DNA of 64,000 nucleotides from an uncultured Novosphingobium sp. GTDB lineage: Bacteria; Pseudomonadota; Alphaproteobacteria; Sphingomonadales; Sphingomonadaceae. Numbering within the stretch: the first letter of the stretch is position 1; every line of letters starts with the position of its first letter. A program made the position numbers and the translations under genes. The stretch is taken from contig CAMPHR010000013.1 in NCBI GenBank assembly GCA_946886075.1, positions 15,326 to 79,325 of the forward strand, in the 5' to 3' direction. Of the stretch, positions 56,801 to 64,000 are shown in pieces. The notes beneath the pieces were generated by a model that was given only the letters and a program-made list of their open reading frames with translations, did not search any database and was not told where the DNA came from.

Positions 56801-57991
56801 TTAGCCCAGCTTGATGACAGTTGCGCGACGACGCGCCGGGACCGGATCGGCATAGAGGCTCGCCATGGGCTCGTCCTCGACTTCGATGACCGCTTCTGAA
56901 GTGAAGCCATTGAACCCGGTGCGCATGGCCGAGCCATAGGCGCCGAGCATGCCGATTTCGATATAATCACCTGCCTGCACATCATCGGGCAGCATGAAGG
57001 GGCCTGCCATGTGGTCCATGTCGTCGCATGTGGGGCCGTAGAAGGAGAAAGCTTCGCACTCGCCTTCGCTCTCTTCATCGCGCAACAGGGCGACGGGGAA
57101 GCGCCAGCCGATGTGCGCAGCGTCAAACAGCGCGCCATAGGCGCCATCGTTGATGTAGAGTTCCGTGCCGCGACGGCGCTCTACCCGCACGATGATGGAG
57201 CTATATTCGGCCGACAAAGCCCGGCCGGGTTCGCACCATAGTTCAGCCGAATAGCTGATCGGCAGGCTTTCAAAGCCGCGATAGATGGCATCGAAATAGG
57301 CTTCGAGCGCTGGCGGTTCCATGCCCGGATAGACTGACGGGAAGCCGCCGCCGACATCGATGATATCGACCGTTACAGCAGCATCGACGATCGCCGCACG
57401 TACCCGCTCGATCGCGTCGCTATAGGCTTGTGGGCTCATCGCCTGGCTACCGACATGGAAGCAGATGCCAAGAGCATCGGCCGCCTGGCGAGTGGCCATG
57501 AGCAGCTCGCGGGTTTCGCCCAGCTCTGCACCGAATTTCGATGCGAGGCTGAGTTCCGAATGTTCCGACGAGACGCGCAGGCGGACGCAGAGTTCAAGGT
57601 CCGTGGCATCGGCCGTGGCACGAAGGATCTTCTCCAACTCGTCGATCGTGTCGAGCGAGAAGGTGCGCACGCCATGGACGTGGTATGCCTCCGCAATGGC
57701 TTCTTCAGCCTTCACAGGATGCATGAAGCACAGCTTCGCTTGCGGCAGCGTTTCAGCGACGAGGCGGACCTCGGCGATGGACGCAACGTCATAATGCGTG
57801 ATTCCGCTGTCCCACAAAGTCCGGAGCAGGTCCGGCGAGGGATTGGCCTTCACGGCATAGAGCGAGCGCCCCGGAAACTTCTCAGAGAAGAACCGAGCGG
57901 CGCGGGCCGCAGCCTGCGGGCGGATCAGCGTTACCGGTGCTGCCGGTTTGAGGGCGGTCGCTACCCCCAGCGCGCTATGGTGCTTGTGCAA
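56801..57991 (-). CDS. Fold type III PLP-dependent ornithine/lysine decarboxylase
   Basis: The 396-residue PLP enzyme of the eukaryotic ODC-like family makes putrescine or cadaverine. PLP-binding Lys48 is in YAVKANPSPD. The glycine loop DVGGGFPSVYPG, the GEPG-like WCEPGRAL and the late active-site Cys in GPTCDDMD are present. ODC and lysine specificity cannot be distinguished. It is the upstream partner of the nspC and carboxynorspermidine synthase-like genes, which could use its product. A terminator hairpin follows. Confidence 0.92.
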   Translation of the reverse strand: MHKHHSALGVATALKPAAPVTLIRPQAAARAARFFSEKFPGRSLYAVKANPSPDLLRTLWDSGITHYDVASIAEVRLVAETLPQAKLCFMHPVKAEEAIAEAYHVHGVRTFSLDTIDELEKILRATADATDLELCVRLRVSSEHSELSLASKFGAELGETRELLMATRQAADALGICFHVGSQAMSPQAYSDAIERVRAAIVDAAVTVDIIDVGGGFPSVYPGMEPPALEAYFDAIYRGFESLPISYSAELWCEPGRALSAEYSSIIVRVERRRGTELYINDGAYGALFDAAHIGWRFPVALLRDEESEGECEAFSFYGPTCDDMDHMAGPFMLPDDVQAGDYIEIGMLGAYGSAMRTGFNGFTSEAVIEVEDEPMASLYADPVPARRRATVIKLG

Positions 57992-58139
57992 CTCAAGGGA
58001 CCTCCAGTGTAGTTCATGGCAATCAAGCTGCCTTGCGGTGGAAGTCCCATGGGGCAGCGGAAGGGCGATATATGCGGCAGGTGCCCCCCTGTAAAGCGCA
58101 CCGATAAATTTTGTTGCGCGGCTCGCTACGAAATGTGCG

Positions 58140-59327
58140 TCAGGAGAGACGGGACTTGAAGTCTTGGTAGGAAAAGCGGCGGATTTCCTTGAGTTCTCCG
58201 GTTGCCGAGTTCCAGAGCCAGATGCCCGGAAGCGGTACGCCGTTGAAGGTATTGGTCTTTACCATCGAGTAGTGCGCCTGGTCGAGAAAGGCGATCCGTC
58301 GCCCTGGAGTCGCGCCGCCGGGGACTCCATAGTCGCCGATGATGTCGCCTGCGAGGCAGGATGGCCCACCGAGTCGCGTCACGGGCCCCTCATCTTGCTC
58401 ATGAAGCATGGCGGGGCGATAGGGCGCCTCGATGACGTCGGGCATGTGGCAGGTGGCGGAGATGTCGGTGATGGCGACCGGCATGCCGTTGTCGATGACG
58501 TCCAGGATTTCGCCGATCAGGATGCCAGCGTCGAGCGCCATCGCCTCGCCCGGTTCGATGTAGAGTTGGAGGCCGGTCTGCGCCTTGATCCGCTGGAGGA
58601 AGGCGATGAGATCATCGACCTGATAGTCGGCGCGGGTGACATGATGGCCGCCGCCGAAGTTCAGCCATTTGAGGCCGCCGACATGGGGCATGACGCGCGA
58701 TTCGATCGCGGCCCAGGTGCGTTCGAGCGGCAGGAAATCCTGCTCGCAAAGATTGTGAACGTGGAGGCCGTCGATGCCTTCAAGATGTTCCGGGCGGAGT
58801 TGGTCGATTGGGAAACCGAGGCGGCTGTGCGGTTGCGAGGGGTCATATTTGGGGATTTCTCCCTCTGCGTGGAGCGGATTTATGCGCAGGCCGATGTCGA
58901 AGTTCACACCGTTCATCCGAGCATTGTCGATGACGGGTTTTAGCCGCTCGATCTGACCGGGGCTGTTGAAGATGACGTGATCGGAGATCTTCAGGATTTC
59001 GGCCAGATCATCGGGTTTGTAGGCGGCGCAGTAGGTCGCGACTTCCTTGTCACTCGTTGGGCCGGCATATTCCTCGCGGCCGAGGCGGGCTTCGTAGATG
59101 CCGGAGGCGCAGACGCCGTCGAGATATTCCGCGACGACCGGGCCTAGTGACCACATGGAAAAGGCCTTGAGCGCGCCCAGCACCTTGATACCTGCGCGGT
59201 CGCGGATGTCGCGGAGGATGGACAGGTTTCGACGGATCGCGGCCTCATCCACCACGAAGGCGGGGGAGGGGACGCTGTGCAGGTCGAAATGCGCGAAGGC
59301 GGCGGGGTCGCCAGCTTTGGTTTCCAT
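58140..59327 (-). CDS. nspC: Carboxynorspermidine decarboxylase
   Basis: The 395-residue fold type III PLP enzyme decarboxylates carboxyspermidine (or carboxynorspermidine) to spermidine (or norspermidine). PLP Lys is in ALKAFSMWSL. The family-typical segments include LNFGGGHHVTRADY, YIEPGEAMAL and GPSCLAGDIIGDYG. It is tandem with the other polyamine genes on the same strand. The product depends on the diamine supplied: putrescine gives spermidine. Confidence 0.95.
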   Translation of the reverse strand: METKAGDPAAFAHFDLHSVPSPAFVVDEAAIRRNLSILRDIRDRAGIKVLGALKAFSMWSLGPVVAEYLDGVCASGIYEARLGREEYAGPTSDKEVATYCAAYKPDDLAEILKISDHVIFNSPGQIERLKPVIDNARMNGVNFDIGLRINPLHAEGEIPKYDPSQPHSRLGFPIDQLRPEHLEGIDGLHVHNLCEQDFLPLERTWAAIESRVMPHVGGLKWLNFGGGHHVTRADYQVDDLIAFLQRIKAQTGLQLYIEPGEAMALDAGILIGEILDVIDNGMPVAITDISATCHMPDVIEAPYRPAMLHEQDEGPVTRLGGPSCLAGDIIGDYGVPGGATPGRRIAFLDQAHYSMVKTNTFNGVPLPGIWLWNSATGELKEIRRFSYQDFKSRLS

Positions 59328-59340
59328 ATGGGCTCCATTC

Positions 59341-59718
<378 letters not shown>

Positions 59719-60924
59719 TCAGAAATCCAGCGGCGCGTCCAGTTCCTTCACCTGCCAGGGCAGGCCGTGCTTGTTCAGCATGTCCATGAAGGGGTCGGGA
59801 TCGAACTGTTCGACGTTGAACACGCCTTCGCCTTTCCACGCGCCGGTGAGCATCAGTGCAGCGCCGATCATCGCGGGGACGCCGGTGGTGTAGCTCACCG
59901 CCTGATTGCCGGTTTCGGCATAGGCGTCCTCATGATCGCAGACATTGAGGACATAGACGGTCTTCTGCTGACCATCCTTCACGCCTGTCGCGATGTCGCC
60001 GATGTTGGTCTTGCCCTTGGTCGTGGAGCCGAGGCTGGACGGTTCGGGCAGGACGGCCTTCAGGAACTGGAGCGGGATGATTTCCTGCCCGTTGTAGATC
60101 ACAGGATTGATGCGAGTCATGCCGACATTCTGGAGCACTTCGAGATGCTTGAGGTACGCATCGCCGAAGGTCATCCAGAAGCGGATGCGTTTGATTTCGG
60201 GATAGTGTTTGGCGAGGCTTTCCAGCTCCTCATGATACATGAGGTACATGTTCTTTTCGCCGACCTGATCGAAGTCGAAGGTCTGCTTGTGCTTGAGCGC
60301 AGGGCCTTCGACCCACTTGCCGCCTTCCCAGTGGCGCGAGGGGGCAGTGACTTCGCGGATGTTGATTTCAGGGTTGAAGTTGGTGGCGAAATGCTGGCCA
60401 TGGTCGCCGCCATTGCAGTCGAGAATGTCGAGCGTGTCGATGCGATCGAGCAGATGCTTCTTGATGTAGGAGGCAAAGACGCTGGTGACGCCGGGGTCGA
60501 AGCCAGAACCCAGCAGCGCCATGATGCCCGCTTCCTTGAAGCGGTCCTGATAGGCCCACTGCCAGCTATATTCGAACTTGGGTGTGTCGCGCGGTTCGTA
60601 ATTGGCGGTGTCGAGATAGTCGGTCTTGGTCGCGAGGCAGGCGTCCATGATCGCCAGGTCCTGATAGGGCAGGGCGAGGTTCACGACCAGCTTGGGCTGG
60701 ACCTTCTCAATCAGCGCGATCGTCTCTTCGACATTGTCGGCATCGACCTGGGCTACGTCGATGGTGACGCCGGTGCGGGCCTTCACCGATTCGGCGACTT
60801 TTTCACAAGAGACGATGCGGCGGCTGGCAAGCGTGATATGGCTGAAAATGTCACTGTTCATCGCCATCTTGTGAACCGCGACAGACCCGACGCCGCCCGC
60901 GCCGATGACCAGAACCTTGCTCAA
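59719..60924 (-). CDS. Saccharopine dehydrogenase-like carboxynorspermidine synthase
   Basis: The protein condenses aspartate semialdehyde with a diamine and reduces it to carboxy(nor)spermidine. The N-terminal Rossmann motif VLVIGAGGVGSVAVHKMA and the saccharopine dehydrogenase-type middle domain (GSGFDPGVTSVFASYIKKHL) are present. I take a TTG start (60922-60924, LSKVLVIG) with GGAG 8 bases upstream; GTG 6 bases earlier and an ATG at 60987 are alternatives. It is the first gene of the polyamine set, separated from nspC by the doubtful gap. Confidence 0.9.
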   Translation of the reverse strand: MSKVLVIGAGGVGSVAVHKMAMNSDIFSHITLASRRIVSCEKVAESVKARTGVTIDVAQVDADNVEETIALIEKVQPKLVVNLALPYQDLAIMDACLATKTDYLDTANYEPRDTPKFEYSWQWAYQDRFKEAGIMALLGSGFDPGVTSVFASYIKKHLLDRIDTLDILDCNGGDHGQHFATNFNPEINIREVTAPSRHWEGGKWVEGPALKHKQTFDFDQVGEKNMYLMYHEELESLAKHYPEIKRIRFWMTFGDAYLKHLEVLQNVGMTRINPVIYNGQEIIPLQFLKAVLPEPSSLGSTTKGKTNIGDIATGVKDGQQKTVYVLNVCDHEDAYAETGNQAVSYTTGVPAMIGAALMLTGAWKGEGVFNVEQFDPDPFMDMLNKHGLPWQVKELDAPLDF

Positions 60925-61057
60925 TTCCACTGCTCCATGAGTGAGGCGCGCCCGATGCGCGAAAGCGCCCATATAGGGACTGCGCATGACAGCGCAAAGT
61001 CAGACTTCCACGGAACAAGGCCGAGGCGCTTTGGGTTCAGGATCAGGGAGAGATGGC

Positions 61058-61474
61058 ATGGTGGACATGAACGACCAGCATCTGAGGCAGTTCAGCCTAG
61101 GCAAGGTGCGCGGCGAAGAGGAGCAGAAGGCGTTGATCGCCGCGGAGCTGCTGCAGACGCTGGTGCGATCTCGCCGCTTCCATCTGGACGAGTTGCTGGA
61201 AGGCGATGGGCCTTACTGGATTTCAATCGGCCTCTATATCAATGAAGAGCGCGGCGTCGAAACGCGGCTGGATCAGATTGTCGAGTTCGCTGACGAGTCG
61301 ATCGAGGCCAGTCGGCATATCCTGCGCCTGCTGATCGACCATGGCGTAGTTCAGGCGTACATAACTGGCAGCGGCGAAGCGGCCTATCGCTTGGCGCCAC
61401 GCTTTTCCGCGAGCTTTGGCCGATATCTGCTGGAGCAGTTTGGCCATATGCAATTCTATTGCGCACGCGCATGA
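61058..61474 (+). CDS. Winged-helix DNA-binding-like hypothetical protein
   Basis: The 138-residue protein reads QFSLGKVRGEEEQKALIAAE, then SRRFHLDELLEG with a helix-turn-helix-like stretch (QIVEFADESIEASRHILRLL). A small beta-wing (VVQAYITGSGEAAYRLAP) follows. This resembles MarR-like winged-helix folds, but I cannot name a family. The start ATG 61058 has AGGGAG 7 bases upstream; a longer frame from 60986 is not supported. It is divergent from the polyamine synthase gene and could regulate it, which is a guess from position. Confidence 0.6.
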   Translation: MVDMNDQHLRQFSLGKVRGEEEQKALIAAELLQTLVRSRRFHLDELLEGDGPYWISIGLYINEERGVETRLDQIVEFADESIEASRHILRLLIDHGVVQAYITGSGEAAYRLAPRFSASFGRYLLEQFGHMQFYCARA

Positions 61475-61478
61475 GCGT

Positions 61479-61826
61479 TTAGAAACTCGCGCCGTCGACC
61501 TTGTTGATCTTGAGCGTGTCGAGGTCGATTTCCGGAACGCAGCGGAGATTGACGGCGCGCATGGGGCCGTTTGGGGAACTGCCCTCCGCGAAAGATTGCG
61601 TGCCGCAAATGTTACAGAAGCGGTGAGTGATCTTGTGCTCGTAGAATTGATAGTCGGTCAGCTTGTCCTCGCCGCTGTTTAGCGTGAACTGGTCGGCGGG
61701 GACGAAGGTGAGGAGGAAGCCCTTGCGGCTGCAATGGGAGCAGTTGCAGGTCATGGCTTCGGTGGGCGTGTCGGCGGCTACGGTGTAGGTGACTGCGCCG
61801 CAGTGGCAGCTTCCGGTGTAGGGCAT
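61479..61826 (-). CDS. GFA family (CENP-V/GFA domain) protein
   Basis: The 115-residue zinc-binding protein has the cysteine pattern of the glutathione-dependent formaldehyde-activating family: SCHCGAVTY, CNCSHCSRKG and FCNICGTQSF. All seven expected cysteines are present. Members are often said to bind glutathione adducts, but most lack proven activity. It is convergent with the winged-helix gene. Confidence 0.9.
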   Translation of the reverse strand: MPYTGSCHCGAVTYTVAADTPTEAMTCNCSHCSRKGFLLTFVPADQFTLNSGEDKLTDYQFYEHKITHRFCNICGTQSFAEGSSPNGPMRAVNLRCVPEIDLDTLKINKVDGASF

Positions 61827-61964
61827 GGGGGCTCTCCTTTTAACCGGGAGCTTACGGTGTTAACGATAGGATGTGAACGGGCGAGATGGTTGGCTGCAGA
61901 ACGGCGGCTTGCCGGAAAGCGCTGTCCAATATAGCCGCAATCTCGGGGGAACCGAGCGATTACG

Positions 61965-62702
61965 ATGAAAACGGATAAAAATCTCTGCTTTGTGAAGCTG
62001 CAAAGGTTGGGTCGGCGCCTTCCAAGGAGAGTCTGTTTAGAATGGTTCAGCGTCGTAGCGAACGGAGGACAGTTTTTGTCGTTCGGTTTGGCCGTCCTGA
62101 CAAGTTATATTGGCCTACAAACCGCAACGCTTCCACAAGTCATCGAGGAGGCGACGGACTGGGCCAATGCAATTCAGGCATTTGTTTACGTTTCAGCGGC
62201 TTGGCTTTTCTTGTCGGTTCCACGTGCCGTTTGGCTGCTCTTCCGTGAGGACCGGACACAAGGTCGATGGTATCAAAACCGCTTTGTTTATCATGACAGA
62301 AAATTAGTGGCGACACATCGATGCAAAGCTACTGGCGAAGTGCAAGCTTTTCACGTTGTCTTCGATAACGCGGTGCCATCGGCCTTCGTGCACTATGAAA
62401 TTATCGTCGGCCAAGGTGATGTCCCCCATCAGCTTTACTCTGCAAGCATGGTCGGGGAGATGGTTTTGAGTTCAAACTTACGGCCCGGTGCCGGGGCTTC
62501 AAAGGGTGGATTTAGGATCGGCAAGAACATGGAAGCGAAGCTATTCATGGTTATGAAACCGGAGGCGATTTCTCAAACCGTTCGTGTGTACTGCCTAGAT
62601 TTCAGCGCAGGGAATCCGCGCAACGACGATGGGGACGAGGGAGAGCTTTGGCCGCACTGGCGTCCCGAAATGTTTGCGGCCGGAACTCGCACAAGTTTTT
62701 GA
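61965..62702 (+). CDS. Hypothetical membrane protein of atypical composition
   Basis: The 245-residue protein has a basic N-terminus, two hydrophobic segments (FLSFGLAVLTSYIGLQT and AFVYVSAAWLFLSVPRAVWL) and a soluble C-terminal domain. I recognise no family. Codons such as AAA, AAT, TTT and GAA are more frequent than in neighbours, so its composition differs from the core genes around it. This suggests recent acquisition. A palindromic GACCCCGGATCGAGTCCGGG repeat follows it at 62755-62780. Confidence 0.65.
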   Translation: MKTDKNLCFVKLQRLGRRLPRRVCLEWFSVVANGGQFLSFGLAVLTSYIGLQTATLPQVIEEATDWANAIQAFVYVSAAWLFLSVPRAVWLLFREDRTQGRWYQNRFVYHDRKLVATHRCKATGEVQAFHVVFDNAVPSAFVHYEIIVGQGDVPHQLYSASMVGEMVLSSNLRPGAGASKGGFRIGKNMEAKLFMVMKPEAISQTVRVYCLDFSAGNPRNDDGDEGELWPHWRPEMFAAGTRTSF

Positions 62703-62754
62703 CGACGCTCGCCTTGCGGCAGGATTGCTTCGTACCAAATCATCAAGAAAGCGG

Positions 62755-62780
62755 GACCCCGGATCGAGTCCGGGGTGGCG
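62755..62780. repeat. Palindromic repeat GACCCCGGATCGAGTCCGGG type
   Basis: A CCCCGGA-TCGAG-TCCGGGG hairpin with a GTGGCG tail sits between the hypothetical gene and the ligase gene. The CCCCGGATCAAGTCCGGGG motif is widespread between genes in alphaproteobacteria (recall). Only one copy is seen in this window. Confidence 0.6.
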
Positions 62781-62787
62781 GCCAACG

Positions 62788-64000
62788 TCAACTCACCAAC
62801 CGCTTCAACCCCTCCACCGTATCTGCTTCCCGCGCAGGCTTGTCGCGCCTGATCCGCGCGATCCTTGGGAAGCGCATCGCCAAGCCCGACTTGTGCCGCT
62901 TGCTGTCGTGGATGCTGTCGAAGGCGACTTCCAGCACCAGTGACTTTTCCACCTCGCGCACCGGGCCGAAGCGGTTGAGGGTGTTGTTGCGGACGAAGCG
63001 GTCGAGCCACTTCAACTCCTCGTCAGTGAAGCCGCTATAGGCTTTGCCGACGGGGAGGAGTTCGCCTTCTTCCGTCCAGCAGCCGAAGGTGTAGTCCGAA
63101 TAGAAGGACGAGCGTTTGCCGTGGCCGCGCTGGGCGTACATCATGACGCAGTCGGCGGTCAGTGGATCGCGTTTCCATTTATACCAGAGCGCGGCCTTGC
63201 GCCCGGCGACATAGGGGCTGTCGCGGCGCTTGAGCATCACGCCTTCGATCGCGGCGTCGCGGGCGCCTGCACGGATTTCGGCGAGGGCTTCGAAGTCCGG
63301 TGCTTCGATGAGGGCAGAGATGTCGAAGCGGTCGGGATCGAGCGTTGGGATGAGGGCTTCGAGGCGGGGGCGGCGCTGCTCCCAGGGCAGGGCGCGGAGG
63401 TCTTCGTCGGTGTGGAGCAATATGTCGTAGAGGCGGACGAAGGCGGGATAGTCGGCCATCATCTTAGCGGTTACCGCCTTGCGGCCGAGGCGTTGCTGGA
63501 GGGCGTTGAAGCTGGCGGCTTCGCCTCCCTGAAATTCGCCTTTGACGAGTAGTTCGCCGTCCAGGACCGCGTGGGCGGTGAACGCCTCTGCGATTTCCGG
63601 GAAGCTGCCGGTGATGTCGTCTCCGGCGCGGCTGTAGAGGCGTGTTTGCTCGCCGGTGCCGACGATCTGGATGCGGATGCCGTCCCATTTCCATTCGGCG
63701 GCATAATCGGTGAGATCGACGCTGTCGGCTTCGAGCGGGTGGGCTAGCATGAAGGGGCGGAAGAAGGGCGTGCCTGCGGGGTCGGGGCGGTTGGATCTGC
63801 CCTCGGCCCAATCGAACAGGGCGGCGTAGGGTGGGGTGAGGGCGTGCCAACATTCCTCCACATCATCGACGTCAAGGCCGAAGGCTTGAGCGAAGCCGGT
63901 CTTGGCGAGGCGGGCGGAGATGCCGACGCGCAGGCCTCCGGTGGCGAGCTTGAGGAGGGCGAAGCGGCCGGAGGCGTCGAGATGGTCCATCATCTGGGCG
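62788..64000 (-). CDS. ATP-dependent DNA ligase, C-terminal part (5' end outside window)
   Basis: The protein is partial: the frame is open to the window edge, past a Met at 63993. Nucleotidyltransferase motif I EWKWDGIRIQ contains the adenylated Lys. DGELLVKG, EGVMLKRRDSPY and LWYKWKRDPL are later catalytic motifs, and a C-terminal OB-type domain follows. The layout matches the ATP-dependent ligases tied to a DNA-damage response cluster (cisplatin-response ligase type, recall), which usually sit with a metallophosphoesterase and helicase upstream. Those partners are not visible here. Confidence 0.92.
   Translation of the reverse strand, partial: AQMMDHLDASGRFALLKLATGGLRVGISARLAKTGFAQAFGLDVDDVEECWHALTPPYAALFDWAEGRSNRPDPAGTPFFRPFMLAHPLEADSVDLTDYAAEWKWDGIRIQIVGTGEQTRLYSRAGDDITGSFPEIAEAFTAHAVLDGELLVKGEFQGGEAASFNALQQRLGRKAVTAKMMADYPAFVRLYDILLHTDEDLRALPWEQRRPRLEALIPTLDPDRFDISALIEAPDFEALAEIRAGARDAAIEGVMLKRRDSPYVAGRKAALWYKWKRDPLTADCVMMYAQRGHGKRSSFYSDYTFGCWTEEGELLPVGKAYSGFTDEELKWLDRFVRNNTLNRFGPVREVEKSLVLEVAFDSIHDSKRHKSGLAMRFPRIARIRRDKPAREADTVEGLKRLVS

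Noticed and set aside
61008..61040. GGAAC followed at about 16 bases by GGTTC, resembling an EcfG general stress promoter
   Set aside because: The -10 element does not match CGTTT, so the match is too weak to call.

Overview
This is a GC-rich, gene-dense stretch of bacterial chromosome. It is almost entirely core metabolism and information processing, with no prophage, transposase, plasmid or CRISPR genes. Gene content and protein style point to an alphaproteobacterium of the Sphingomonadaceae (Sphingobium/Sphingomonas-like). The pointers are short palindromic intergenic repeats of the kind common in sphingomonads, a GTTC-N7-GTTC LexA-type box, a sigma-32 promoter plus a possible ROSE-like leader in front of a small heat-shock gene, and a carboxynorspermidine-type polyamine route. 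The genus is an inference from recall of families, not from a search.

Layout. 1-10.5 kb: mreB (only its first codons), mutL, a secreted hypothetical, then a long reverse-strand series (MaoC hydratase, hypoxanthine-type DNA glycosylase coupled to ychF, a DUF2490 protein, phosphoglucomutase, pth, rplY, two overlapping TraB/GumN lipoproteins). 10.6-17.4 kb: glyQ, glyS, ppdK, a small membrane HhH protein and tRNA-Arg(ACG). 17.5-27.3 kb: cobyric acid synthase, astB-astA, rppH, photolyase, cyclopropane fatty acid synthase, an SDR, purF. 27.5-32.4 kb: a cytochrome c maturation operon ccmC-D-E-F-G-H-I with 4-base overlaps at most junctions, but no ccmA or ccmB. 32.5-39.1 kb: kup, hsp20, lolC-lolD, a GAF-GGDEF protein. 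39.3-47 kb: dnaE, then a reverse-strand run UDG-like / lytic transglycosylase / moaB / radical SAM protein. 47.1-56.7 kb: a forward run ETF-QO, TPR protein, ispE, N-formylglutamate amidohydrolase, ilvD, a lipoprotein, nnrD/E and an RNA methyltransferase, most of them touching or overlapping. 56.8-61 kb: three polyamine genes on the reverse strand (ornithine/lysine decarboxylase, nspC, carboxynorspermidine synthase-like). 61-64 kb: a winged-helix protein, a GFA protein, an atypical hypothetical membrane protein, and the 3' part of an ATP-dependent DNA ligase.

The most interesting non-coding signals are: (i) a reverse-strand transcript candidate between hsp20 and lolC with a near-perfect terminator hairpin and no gene in front of it; (ii) the hsp20 leader, with a sigma-32 promoter, a strong hairpin, and a second hairpin that hides the Shine-Dalgarno; (iii) a GTTC-N7-GTTC operator next to the start codon of the radical SAM gene; (iv) a palindromic repeat that sits in frame inside glyS; and (v) two inverted pairs of such repeats between genes.

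One region is untrustworthy as sequence. About 175 bases at 59,399-59,573 are nearly pure G and C homopolymer, flanked by two identical 43-base copies of local sequence. This looks like a bad assembly join between nspC and the carboxynorspermidine synthase gene. I did not find a clearly new multi-gene system; the window reads mainly as conserved chromosome with a few regulatory and repeat features worth testing.
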